This document shows positions 1 to 9,252 of a stretch of 64,000 bases of DNA, piece after piece. The position numbers were made by a program, and so were the translations under genes. The notes beneath the pieces were generated by a model. The model was not told the origin of the DNA. It made no database searches and worked only from the letters and a program-made list of their open reading frames with translations. Source of the stretch: Polyangiaceae bacterium (GTDB taxonomy: Bacteria > Myxococcota_A > Polyangia > Polyangiales > Polyangiaceae). Where the stretch lies: contig JAICQL010000008.1 of NCBI GenBank assembly GCA_025937895.1, positions 1 through 64,000 of the forward strand, in the 5' to 3' direction. How positions within the stretch are numbered: position 1 is the stretch's first letter; every line of letters begins with the position of its first letter.

Positions 1-864
1 CAGACGTTTGCTCCGTACCTGATCGATGAGCCGCACGCACCGGCCTCTGCTCGCTATGCCCCCAGCGGTGAAGCGCGCATCTTGCCGGTCCACGTCGACC
101 GCAACCGCTACGACATCTACCCGCGCTTACTCTACCAGAGCGCGACCATGCTGGGCGTGGACAGTGTGACCGGCTGCACCACCTCGATGGCGCCGGAGCA
201 GTACCTCACTTACCTGCCCTCCAACTCGCGCGGCCTGTTGCCCGAGGAGGTGTACCGCGAGCTGCTGCCGAGCCACCTGTTGCGTGGCCTCAACGTGCGC
301 TACGCGACCGCGCCACTGCAGAACGCCGAGATCGACGGCTGGCTGCGGAGCGCTGGCTTCCGGCGCGAGCGCGAGCTGGAGCGCGTGGCCCTGTACCGCA
401 TCGACGTCGAGCTGCCCCGCGCTTACTTCGCCAGCGAGGTGCACCCCTTCAGTGAAGCCGAGCTGCGCAGGGGCCTCCTGCAGAACCGCGCCGACGTGCG
501 CGCCGCGTATGTGGAGGTCCCAGAGGCGCCGCTGCCACGTGCAGCCCCCGAGGGTGTGGTGCTGCACGCCAACTTCAAGAAGCCAAACAGCGCAGTGATG
601 CAGGTGGACAGCGCGCAGGGCGGGCTGCTGGTGGTGTCAGCCAGCTACGACCCCGACTGGCATGCCAGCGTGGACGGGCAGCCGGTGCCCCTCTTGCGCA
701 CCAATGGGCTGCTGCAGGGCATCTCTGTGCCTCCGGGGCGCCACGAGCTGGTGCTGCGCTATCAGAGCGCCGCGCTACGCCAGGCACTGTGGCTGGTGGC
801 GTTCGGCGCCCTGGGCTTTACGGCGCTGTCAGTGTTGCGCCGGCGCGCCGCACGGCGAGCCTAG
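1..864 (+). CDS. YfhO-like membrane protein, C-terminal part (truncated by left window edge)
   Basis: Frame 1 is open from base 1 (QTFAPYLIDEPHAPASARY...) into ORF 82..864; motif 'LLVVSASYDPDWHASVDGQPVPLLRTNGLLQGISVPPGRHELVLRY' is typical of YfhO C-termini, followed by a terminal TM helix. Confidence 0.8.
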   Translation, partial: QTFAPYLIDEPHAPASARYAPSGEARILPVHVDRNRYDIYPRLLYQSATMLGVDSVTGCTTSMAPEQYLTYLPSNSRGLLPEEVYRELLPSHLLRGLNVRYATAPLQNAEIDGWLRSAGFRRERELERVALYRIDVELPRAYFASEVHPFSEAELRRGLLQNRADVRAAYVEVPEAPLPRAAPEGVVLHANFKKPNSAVMQVDSAQGGLLVVSASYDPDWHASVDGQPVPLLRTNGLLQGISVPPGRHELVLRYQSAALRQALWLVAFGALGFTALSVLRRRAARRA

Positions 865-874
865 AGCGCGAGCG

Positions 875-2380
875 TCAGGGCTCCGGCGCACCCTCGGCGG
901 GCTGCGTCGCTGCCGTCGGCTTCGGCCTGCCCTCTCGACCCAGCAGCAAGCGCACGCTGCGCTGCAGGAACTCGCGGTCGAGCCACAGCGAGATGCCGAT
1001 GTACACGGCGGCGCCTACCGCAATGGCCAGCAGCAACCGCGCCACGTCCGACAAGGCCACGGGCAGGTGCAGCACGCCCACGACGCCCGCCGTCATCAGC
1101 AGGGCGGCCAGCGCCGGCGTGCGCAGGGTGTACAGGAAGCGGGTGAAGCCAGTGTCCAGGAAGCGCAAGGTGATCGCGATCATGGCGATGCCCAGCACGA
1201 AGCCCAGCAGCGAGCGAGCCAGCACGATCGCCATCAACCCGCTGCTGGCCGCTGCCCACATCGCCAGGCCGTGGAGGATGCCCGTGCTCCAGGTCCAGTG
1301 GAAGTTAAAGCGCACGTGGCCGAGGGCGGTACGCACGATCTGAGTGGGCCCTGCCACTCCCCCCAGCAGCGCCACGGCGCACAGCAACTGCACCAGCGGC
1401 ACGGCGTCGCGCCACTTCTCGCCGTACACGAACGGCACGAGCAACGGAGCCACCACGCACAGCCCGACGATCAGCGGCGCGTTGAGGTGCGACAGCGAGC
1501 GCTGTAGCGAAAGCAGGGACTCGGCGATGCGCGCCTTGTCACGGTTCTGCCGGGCGAAGACCGGAAACGCCACCTTGGCGATCACCGGGTTGATGTAGCG
1601 CCTGGGCAGCTGCGTCACTCGCTGCGCCAGGCTGTACACTCCCACGGCCTCCGTACCCAGGTAGCGCCCGATGATGATCGTATCGAGGTTGGAGGTGAGA
1701 TAGCCGACATTGACGTTTGCCAGCTGATAAGCCCCGAAGCGCAGGTGCGGCTTGATCTGGCTCGGCCGGAATGCAAACCGTACGGGCCAGTGTCGCACCC
1801 CGAGCGCGAAGAGCCCCAGGCTGTTCAACGCTGCGCCGGCCAGCGTGCCCAGCACCAGCGCCCACGCGCCGTGGCCACGCAGCGCGAGCACGAACGCCAG
1901 CGCCGTGTTGACCGCGTCAGCGCCGATCTGCACGACGGCGATCAGCTTGAAGCGCAGGTCGCGCTGAAACAGCGCCTCGAACTGCTGCCCCAGCGCCACC
2001 AGCGGCAGCTGCAGGGCGGAGACCGCGATCAGGTCCACCAGCGCGGGCTCCTTGAACAGCAGCGCCACCGGGGTCTGCAGCGCAAAGAGCAAGCCACCGC
2101 TCAACACGCCTGCCAGGAGATTGAGCCAAAAAATCGTCGAGAGCCGCTCTGGATCTTGCTCTTGCTTCTGGATCAGGGCGCTCGATAACCCCAGGTCTAC
2201 ATACGCCTGCGCATAGCCGAGCACCACGCCCACCATGCTGGCCAGGCCGAAGTCACGCTGCCCGAGCAGGCGCGCCAGCACGACCATGCGCAAGGTGAGA
2301 AAGCCCACGCGCAGCGCCGTGGCCAGGCCGTTCCAGCGGACGCCCCGCGCTGCCGCCGACTTGATGGACTGCGCGCTCAC
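875..2380 (-). CDS. Oligosaccharide/polysaccharide flippase (Wzx-like, MOP superfamily)
   Basis: Multi-TM protein; N-term 'GVRWNGLATALRVGFLTLRMVVLARLLGQRDFGLASMV' typical of lipopolysaccharide flippases. Confidence 0.88.
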   Translation of the reverse strand: MSAQSIKSAAARGVRWNGLATALRVGFLTLRMVVLARLLGQRDFGLASMVGVVLGYAQAYVDLGLSSALIQKQEQDPERLSTIFWLNLLAGVLSGGLLFALQTPVALLFKEPALVDLIAVSALQLPLVALGQQFEALFQRDLRFKLIAVVQIGADAVNTALAFVLALRGHGAWALVLGTLAGAALNSLGLFALGVRHWPVRFAFRPSQIKPHLRFGAYQLANVNVGYLTSNLDTIIIGRYLGTEAVGVYSLAQRVTQLPRRYINPVIAKVAFPVFARQNRDKARIAESLLSLQRSLSHLNAPLIVGLCVVAPLLVPFVYGEKWRDAVPLVQLLCAVALLGGVAGPTQIVRTALGHVRFNFHWTWSTGILHGLAMWAAASSGLMAIVLARSLLGFVLGIAMIAITLRFLDTGFTRFLYTLRTPALAALLMTAGVVGVLHLPVALSDVARLLLAIAVGAAVYIGISLWLDREFLQRSVRLLLGREGRPKPTAATQPAEGAPEP

Positions 2381-2413
2381 GAGCCCGCTCGCGAAGGCCC
2401 CGCTGGCCCGGGC

Positions 2414-3442
2414 TCAGCCACCCAGCCCATCGCGCTCGGGATCGAAGCCCAGAAAGCGCCGCTCCAGCGCCATGCCCCCGCTGGCCGCTGCCGTGCCCTG
2501 CGGGCGGATCTCGAAGATCGGGTTACGCTGCAGCTGCTCCGCCACGAGCTTCGGGTAGGGATGCGTGCCGCGCTGCTCATAGCGCTCGAGATGAGGCAAG
2601 ACCTGCCGTTGCATGTACAGGCGGGCCGCTTCCTCGAGATCGCTCGTCGCATATTTCTGCTGCAGAATACTATGAATGTATTCGTCCAAGGTCGGGAAGC
2701 GCCGGTAGTCGCCCAGCTGGCGCCAGTTGGTGCGCTCCGAGCGGCGAAACAGGTTCAGATCGCTCTTGATCGTGCAGTGCATCCAGATCGGCTGAGGCCA
2801 GGTGACGGCCTGCATGGCGCCCAGCAGGCGCGTGGTCTCACGCCGGCCCCGGCGCACGAAGGCAAACCCGGGGAAGGTCCGGTACAAGCGCGGCATGGGC
2901 GGGCTGGTCACGTCCAGCACGTATTGACGCTCGGGGTTGGCTGCGCCGCCGCCCGCGCGCAGCAGCGGGCGGCCCGTGTGCAGGAAGTCCCCGAACACGT
3001 TGACCTGGGGCACCCAGACCACGGCTGGCTGCACGCTCCGCCGTACCGAGAGCACAAACTGGCGGAGCTGGCCCACCGCCAGTGGCCCATCGGTGTAACA
3101 CACGTAGTCCGCGTCAGCGCGCACCACCCACTCGTAGCGCGCCTGCGAGAAGGCGAATGCGCGGTTCTGGTGCAGGTCCACCAGCTCGGGGCGATCGAAG
3201 AAGCGCACCCGGTCCGGGTAGCGCTCCGCCAGGGTGCGGGCGATCTGCCGCGTGGCGTCCTGGGAGCCGTTGTCCACCACGATGACCTCGTCCCCCAGCT
3301 CCAGGAAGGAGCGAATGGACAGGCCGACCACGAACTGCTCGTCCTGCGCCGCCAGCAGGACCGAGATGCCCGGCTTACGCCGCTGCAGAGAACGAGCTAG
3401 CTGGGCCCCGAACCCGGCGGCTCGTTCGCTCCACGGACGCAT
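2414..3442 (-). CDS. Glycosyltransferase family 2
   Basis: 'ISVLLAAQDEQFVVGLSIRSFLELGDEVIVVDNGSQDATRQIA' GT-A nucleotide-binding motif; 'VRADADYV' DxD-like motif. Confidence 0.85.
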   Translation of the reverse strand: MRPWSERAAGFGAQLARSLQRRKPGISVLLAAQDEQFVVGLSIRSFLELGDEVIVVDNGSQDATRQIARTLAERYPDRVRFFDRPELVDLHQNRAFAFSQARYEWVVRADADYVCYTDGPLAVGQLRQFVLSVRRSVQPAVVWVPQVNVFGDFLHTGRPLLRAGGGAANPERQYVLDVTSPPMPRLYRTFPGFAFVRRGRRETTRLLGAMQAVTWPQPIWMHCTIKSDLNLFRRSERTNWRQLGDYRRFPTLDEYIHSILQQKYATSDLEEAARLYMQRQVLPHLERYEQRGTHPYPKLVAEQLQRNPIFEIRPQGTAAASGGMALERRFLGFDPERDGLGG

Positions 3443-3490
3443 GCGCGTCGTGTGCCACGTGAGCGAAGCGCGGACAAGCCTTCCCGTCGC

Positions 3491-3973
3491 TCAGGGCTCG
3501 GCGGGCATGAGCTCGGCGATGGTCTGAGTGAGCTCCGCCGAGCCGAATGGCTTGGTCAAGAAGCGCACCCGAGCCGGATCGATGCCTTCGATCGCCTGGC
3601 TGCCGCTGTAGCCCGAGACGATCAAGACGCGCAGCTCGGGCTTGCGCGCGGCCAGGCTGCGCGCCAGCACGTGGCCGCTGCCCTGCGGGATCATCACGTC
3701 GGTGATCAGCAACTCGAACTCGCTGTCCGGTGCCTGGAACACCGCCTCCGCTTCGCTGAAGTTGGTAGCCGTCTTCACGTCGTAGCCGCGCGCCGTCAAC
3801 ATGCGCAGCAGCACCTTGCGCACCATGTCCTCGTCCTCGACCAGCAGCACGCGACAGGGCCGCGGCGCAATGACCCGCCGCATTCCGCTCTCGCCAGGGG
3901 TGGTGCGCGCCTCGGGCGTGACCGCCCCGCGCGCCGCGCCCACGTTTCTTCCCGGCCGTGTTTCCCCACCCAT
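3491..3973 (-). CDS. Single-domain response regulator (CheY-like receiver)
   Basis: 'RVLLVEDEDMVRKVLLRML...ELLITDVMIP...VLIVSGYSG...FLTKPF' receiver signatures. Confidence 0.9.
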   Translation of the reverse strand: MGGETRPGRNVGAARGAVTPEARTTPGESGMRRVIAPRPCRVLLVEDEDMVRKVLLRMLTARGYDVKTATNFSEAEAVFQAPDSEFELLITDVMIPQGSGHVLARSLAARKPELRVLIVSGYSGSQAIEGIDPARVRFLTKPFGSAELTQTIAELMPAEP

Positions 3974-4027
3974 TGTTCCTCCCGAGGCAATCGCCTGGAA
4001 CGGACAACGGCGTCCAGGACGGCTTCT

Positions 4028-4046
4028 TAATCACACGGGGTGATTA
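4028..4046. promoter_or_regulatory. Perfect inverted repeat TAATCAC-N5-GTGATTA upstream of the response regulator
   Basis: Sequence taatcac acggg gtgatta; centred about 64 bp upstream of the start at 3973 (minus strand). Confidence 0.5.
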
Positions 4047-4265
4047 CGCTCCAGGAAATCTGCCCGTTTGGCGGCGGCTTTCAGCGGCCACCAACAGGAC
4101 GCCGTGCAACGCCGCAGCGCCGGCAAGTCCGTCGCAACCAAATGGCCTCGAACGGCAGTTCTGCGTCGCCACGGCCCGCGCGGTAGCGCCACTAGCCGTC
4201 CCAAGCCGGAGCACCCAACGGGCGCCGGCCAGACGGACAGCGCCCCGGACGCCAGACAGCACCAC

Positions 4266-5642
4266 TCAATTGGCGGCGATGCTCGGCGACGCTCCCGCCG
4301 CCAGGGTGACCGACTGCGACCCGAGCCGGGCGGCGGCGCTCCAGACGACCAGGTGATATTGCCCCGCTGGTAGCGAGAGCTGGCAGGGCACTCCCGCCTG
4401 GCAGAGGGCCTGGTCCGCAGGCACTCGATCGCTGAGGTCTACTCCGTCGGGGAAGGCCTGTACGAGCAGCCGCTCACCCGGGGCACACGCCCCGCACTCG
4501 GGGGTCACCGACATCTGCTCCTCGACCGCCGTGTGCAGCCACTGCCAGCGCTCGCCGTCGCTCCCGGCAGCACCGAAGGGGGGCGCCACGTGAAACACGA
4601 CCCCGTTGTGCGTGGGCCTGCCGGTGCCGGTGCCCGGTGAATACGAGCCCGCGCATGAGCCGTTGGCGGGGCCCGACGCCAGGTACATGCCCGAAGCTGC
4701 AGGTGGACCCAGGGTGGTGCCGGCGTCCACCGTCAGCTGCACCAGCGAATACGGATCGATGCCCGTCTCCGCGGCGACGTACGACGCCAGCGTGTTCACG
4801 TACGGCTGCGCTCGCCCCCACGGCTCTTTGTAGGCTTGCCCCTGCGCGGCCCAGACCAGCACCTTTGCCTCCGGCCCGGCGCTGCTCAGCTCCTCCACGA
4901 GGCTCGTGGCCTGCGCGCGCGCGTCCGCGCCCAGTGCCAGGTTCAGAGGGCAGTCCGTGCAGAGCTCGGTATGAGGCAAGTCGACCGGGACGAAGCCCAG
5001 CGCCAGCGCGTCAGTGACCAGCCCGGCGAGCTGCGGCTCGCGCAGGAACCGGCCCGATTGCGTGCGCGACACATGGCCGCGCTGCGCCAGCGCAGCCCCG
5101 CTCTCCTCCAGCGCCTGCAGCACGAGGCGCTCGAAGCCTGCGTCCCGAGCGCACTCGAGGAGCTTGCGCCCGAGGCTGCGGTGCTGGGCGAAGTGGGGCA
5201 TGTCTTCGATGAAGACCAGCCGCAGCTCAGGATCCTGCAGGATGTTGCACACGTCGCTGACCGCGTCCGGCAGCACGCTGCTCATGCACTGCATGCTGCG
5301 GGCCCGGTACGGCGTATTGTTCGGCTGGTACGCGAGCGCCGCCGAGTTATAGGCGCCCAGCTCATTCAGCAGCAGGCCGAGCACGCTGTTCGCCGGCGCA
5401 GGCACGGTGGTTGCGTCGCTCTCTTCCACGGCGGTCAGCGCCGCCAGCAGGTTCTCGCCGGGCTCGGCCCACAGCGCAAAGCTCTCCGGCGAAGGGCCTG
5501 CGCTGCGTTGCGGCAGGAGCTCACCATCCGTACCGCCGCTGCTCTCATTGGAGAGAGTACACGCCTGCACCAGCAAGCAGACACAGACGGGCGCGCACCG
5601 GGCCAGCCGGCGAGCTCGTTGCAAATTGGAGTGGATCGCCAT
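4266..5642 (-). CDS. Lipoprotein, possibly TIKI/ChaN/erythromycin-esterase-like fold
   Basis: Signal 'CAPVCVCLLVQAC'; 'LVFIEDMPHFAQHRSLGRKLLECARDAGFERLVLQAL...LREPQLAGLVTDALALGFVPV...AAETGIDPYSLVQLTV' resembles that superfamily. Confidence 0.5.
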   Translation of the reverse strand: MAIHSNLQRARRLARCAPVCVCLLVQACTLSNESSGGTDGELLPQRSAGPSPESFALWAEPGENLLAALTAVEESDATTVPAPANSVLGLLLNELGAYNSAALAYQPNNTPYRARSMQCMSSVLPDAVSDVCNILQDPELRLVFIEDMPHFAQHRSLGRKLLECARDAGFERLVLQALEESGAALAQRGHVSRTQSGRFLREPQLAGLVTDALALGFVPVDLPHTELCTDCPLNLALGADARAQATSLVEELSSAGPEAKVLVWAAQGQAYKEPWGRAQPYVNTLASYVAAETGIDPYSLVQLTVDAGTTLGPPAASGMYLASGPANGSCAGSYSPGTGTGRPTHNGVVFHVAPPFGAAGSDGERWQWLHTAVEEQMSVTPECGACAPGERLLVQAFPDGVDLSDRVPADQALCQAGVPCQLSLPAGQYHLVVWSAAARLGSQSVTLAAGASPSIAAN

Positions 5643-5645
5643 TGC

Positions 5646-8576
5646 TCACCAGTCAACGCGCATGCGGATACCCGCCGTACGGGGCGGATTGTAGAAGCGC
5701 AGGTTCAGGTTGGGTGTGGACACGATGCTGGTGGCGTAGGCAATGTTGAGCGCGTTGTTCACGTACCCACTGATCGAGATGCGTCCGTCGGGGTGCGTCC
5801 AGCCCGCGCCCAGGTTGAGGTTGGTGTACGCGGGCACAACGTCATTTAGCCGCGCCTGCCCGCAGTAGGGATAACAGGGCGTGCCTTCACGGCCGGTCGC
5901 CATCAGGCGATCATAGTCGCTGCTCACGCCCGGCGCCGGCTCGACGAAGTCGATCGCGGGCAGCGCCCTGCCCTCGCCATTGAAGACTGTCATGTAGCTC
6001 TTGCTGCGGGTCTGCGCATCCACCACCCAGTTGAAGGAGCCAGCAGAAGTGAAGATCAGCTGCGACAGTGCATAATTGAGCGTAACGGCAGACACGCGCG
6101 GTAGCCACTTGCCACCGATGTCGACCCGGTAGCGGCCGCCGTTGGGTAGGTTGTAGCCAATGCGGCCGTCCTGCACCGTCGTGCCGTCGCGGAAGCGAGC
6201 ATCCTCCAGCAGCATGTGCAGATCCACCTGGAGCCCTGCAGGCAGCGCATACGTGACATCCAGATCGAGACCGTAGATGCCGGAGGTAGCCCCCGAGTTC
6301 TGGCGCAGGGAGGTGACCTGAGCATTGCTCATTGTCGGATCCATGCTGGTGTTCTCGGTGATCTGGACGATCTGCTGGAAGACCTGATCCTGGTACAGGT
6401 AGTAGAACAGCGCGGCGTTGACCTTCAGCTTGTGGTCCAGCAGCACGTTCTTGGAGCCCAGCTCGAAGCTGATCACGGACTCCGGACCGTAGAACGTGTC
6501 GAAGGGCGTGCCCCGGTCAGCGCGGATCACCGTGTCGTTGTAGCCGGCCGCCTTGTGGGCGGTGCTCACGGTGGCATAGACCAGGATGTCCTTTGTCACA
6601 TCGTATTCCGCGCCGCCGCGCCAGTCGACAAAGGTGTTGGAGACGGACTCGTTCTGCGGCGTCGCCGCGATGGCAAAACCGTTCGGACCCAGGTTGGGGT
6701 TGGGCCCGGCACTGCAGCGCAGGTGCCCATCGACCTCGATGACCCGCGGAGTCTGCGGCTGACCTGGCGCGGCCGCCGCTGGATCGGCGCAGATCAGCTG
6801 CGGCAAGGTGTCGCGCGCGCCGAAGCTGCCGACCCCGTCGAGGTAGAGATTGACCCTGTCCTCCAGGGTGGCATCCGGTGGCAGCTCGTAGATGTCGCGG
6901 TCGAAGTACGCCGGTCGATATCCCTCCGTGCCCAGCCGCGTGGCCCCCCCCTGACCGGGAAAGCCGTTGAGCCCCAGCGCCAGGCCATCCTTGCGCGACT
7001 TGGTCTCGTGCGTGAGCCGGACGCCAGCGAGCACGCGGAAGGTCTCGGTCACATCGAACGTGGCGTCAGCAAAGACCGCCTGCGAGTCACCGTTGACATC
7101 CGGCATGTTGAACTCCGCGCCGCCGTAGCCGCCGACATGATCATTCACCTGCGCGAGCACGATCTGCTGATCCTCGAACAGCAAGAAGCCGCCGGCAGTC
7201 CAGCGCAGGCGTGCGCTGTCCGGCGCGGAGGCGCGCAGCTCGCCCACCCACGACTGTGACTTCGTGAACCAGTACGTGCTGTACCAGTTGTCCGGGTCGA
7301 TGGGCGCCAGCGGATCGTTGAAGCGAAAGTTCTCGTCGACCACGCCGGCGCTGGCCCCGGTCACCTGCCGATAGCTCAGGTCACGGTAGCTTCCCAGCGC
7401 CTCGATGATCGCAGGCCCGGTGTCGAGGGTCACCTCCAGACGTGCCCCCTGGTGCGTCATGTCCTCCGACGGCTGCGCGCCCTGTTGGTATACACGCCGC
7501 GGGTTGTCCACGCTGTTTGGATCCACTGGCTCCAGGTAGTCGTCCGCCGCGACTGCCGGCGTGCCGTTGTCGTTCATGCGGCGTAGCAGCGCGTCGAAGT
7601 TCGCGCCCACGTAGCTGGTGCCGCGCTCCTTGGTGATGTCGTAGCCCGCCAGCACGCTGAGCGAGGGCACCGGCTGCCACTTCACCTGAGCACGCCAGGC
7701 GTACGCGTCCTCCGCCTGTGGCCCGCGGATGTCGTACAGGGGGCCCGCGTTCTCCCAGTGCGGATCATGCACACTGGAGAAGCCGGCCACACGCACCGCC
7801 AGCGAGTCGCCGATCGGGATGTTGACCATGCCATTGTAGCGGCGCTCCGAGAAGGTGCCGAACGTGGCCTCGGCGTTGCCGCCGAACTCACCCAGCTTGG
7901 GCTTGTTGCTGATGATGTTCATCGAGCCGCCCTGCGCGTTACGGCCGCGCAGCGTACCCTGTGGGCCGCTGTTCACCTCCACCCGCTCGATGTCGTAGAA
8001 CATGGCCCCGACCCCGCGCGGACGCGGCAGGTACACGCCATCGAGGTGGATGGCCACACCCATGTCGCCGTGCTCCGCGTTGTTGTCGTTGCCGACGCCA
8101 CGAATGTAGACCTCGGTGTTGCCCTCGTTCTCGCCGATTTGCAGGCCCGGAACGGCCGAGGCCAGCCCCGACACGCTGGTGATGCCCACGCGCGAGAGCT
8201 GCTTCTCGCTGAATGCCGCCGCGGTACCCGAATAGTCCTGCAGATCCTTCCTGCGGCGATCGACGGTGACCACGACCTCATCCAGGCCGTCCGCAGCGAC
8301 GGGATCCGCTACCTCCAGCTCATTCGGGCCCACGGGTTCAGCCTCGAGCGCCGGCGGCGACGCGGCAGGCTCTGCTCCCAGCGCTGGCTCTGCTGGCGCT
8401 GGCTCTGCTGGCGCTGGCTCTGCTGGCGCGGGCTCCTGCGCAAGGACGAGGCTGGACAGCAGCAACCCGGCGACACCGCCCAGCAGCGCGCGCGGCGCGC
8501 GCGGCACAGCGCGAGCTGGGAGCATCACGACAGGGCGATGGCTGAGGACAAGCTTCTTCAGATCGACGCCGTTCAT
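5646..8576 (-). CDS. TonB-dependent outer-membrane receptor
   Basis: Plug domain 'VDRRRKDLQDYSGTAAAFSEKQLSRVGITSVSGLASAVPGLQI...DGVYLPRPRGVGAMFYDIERVEVNSGPQGTLRGRNAQGGSMNIIS'; barrel C-terminus 'RTAGIRMRVDW'. Confidence 0.93.
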   Translation of the reverse strand: MNGVDLKKLVLSHRPVVMLPARAVPRAPRALLGGVAGLLLSSLVLAQEPAPAEPAPAEPAPAEPALGAEPAASPPALEAEPVGPNELEVADPVAADGLDEVVVTVDRRRKDLQDYSGTAAAFSEKQLSRVGITSVSGLASAVPGLQIGENEGNTEVYIRGVGNDNNAEHGDMGVAIHLDGVYLPRPRGVGAMFYDIERVEVNSGPQGTLRGRNAQGGSMNIISNKPKLGEFGGNAEATFGTFSERRYNGMVNIPIGDSLAVRVAGFSSVHDPHWENAGPLYDIRGPQAEDAYAWRAQVKWQPVPSLSVLAGYDITKERGTSYVGANFDALLRRMNDNGTPAVAADDYLEPVDPNSVDNPRRVYQQGAQPSEDMTHQGARLEVTLDTGPAIIEALGSYRDLSYRQVTGASAGVVDENFRFNDPLAPIDPDNWYSTYWFTKSQSWVGELRASAPDSARLRWTAGGFLLFEDQQIVLAQVNDHVGGYGGAEFNMPDVNGDSQAVFADATFDVTETFRVLAGVRLTHETKSRKDGLALGLNGFPGQGGATRLGTEGYRPAYFDRDIYELPPDATLEDRVNLYLDGVGSFGARDTLPQLICADPAAAAPGQPQTPRVIEVDGHLRCSAGPNPNLGPNGFAIAATPQNESVSNTFVDWRGGAEYDVTKDILVYATVSTAHKAAGYNDTVIRADRGTPFDTFYGPESVISFELGSKNVLLDHKLKVNAALFYYLYQDQVFQQIVQITENTSMDPTMSNAQVTSLRQNSGATSGIYGLDLDVTYALPAGLQVDLHMLLEDARFRDGTTVQDGRIGYNLPNGGRYRVDIGGKWLPRVSAVTLNYALSQLIFTSAGSFNWVVDAQTRSKSYMTVFNGEGRALPAIDFVEPAPGVSSDYDRLMATGREGTPCYPYCGQARLNDVVPAYTNLNLGAGWTHPDGRISISGYVNNALNIAYATSIVSTPNLNLRFYNPPRTAGIRMRVDW
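8381..8440. repeat. 15-bp in-frame tandem repeat (gcgctggctctgctg x3 plus a degenerate copy)
   Basis: Encodes EPAPAEPAPAEPAPAEPAL after the signal peptide of the TonB receptor. Confidence 0.8.
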
Positions 8577-8891
8577 TCTTCCTCGCAGGAGTTGTTACGC
8601 AGCGGACGACCCACCGCAGCCCCGCCTCGCGTGCGAACGAGGGTGAGCTGCAGGAGCCGCGCAACGCCAGCGCTGCCATCGGTAGTGGAGACACGTGAGC
8701 TCCGTCAAGCAGCGCAGTCATGCACACCGACACGCTCTTGCTGGCAACGTTTCTCTGCGCACCGCGCCAGCACTACATGCTGCACGCTTCTGCGCAGTAG
8801 CTTCACGAAATCATCACGGCGCAAGCGGTGGATGGCGCTGAAGATTGGGCAGCGCGCTCGCTGCAACTGCACGCTGCAATGCTCTTGCGCG

Positions 8892-8949
8892 AGCAGAGAT
8901 GTGATTCACGGCGCGCGGTTTTGTATGACGAGGCACAGCAGAGATGTGA
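8892..8949. repeat. 13-bp direct repeat agcagagatgtga (8892-8904 and 8937-8949)
   Basis: Two identical 13-mers 45 bp apart in the ~1 kb non-coding region upstream of the TonB receptor. Confidence 0.6.
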
Positions 8950-9252
8950 GCGCCGATCTTCGAATTGGTGAGGCACGCAAATGCCCTACTCCCTCGCGAT
9001 GCACGGCACGCACGCCTCGCGGGCTCCACCTCGGCACCTGCCAGCAGCAAGCAAGTCGCGCTGGCGTTCCCCAGCGCGGCCGCACCACGGGCGCACGGCT
9101 TTCTCCCGCTCGTCTGCCCCTCGTTCAGCTCCCGCAGTCGCGTGCTCGCGAGCAGCACGCCGTGGGTAACCTGCCCTCGCCAGAGCAGCTGCGCGCGAGA
9201 GCCACGCGCTCTTTGGCGCATGGCTCTCGCTTGCGCGCCGCCGGAGAGCAGC

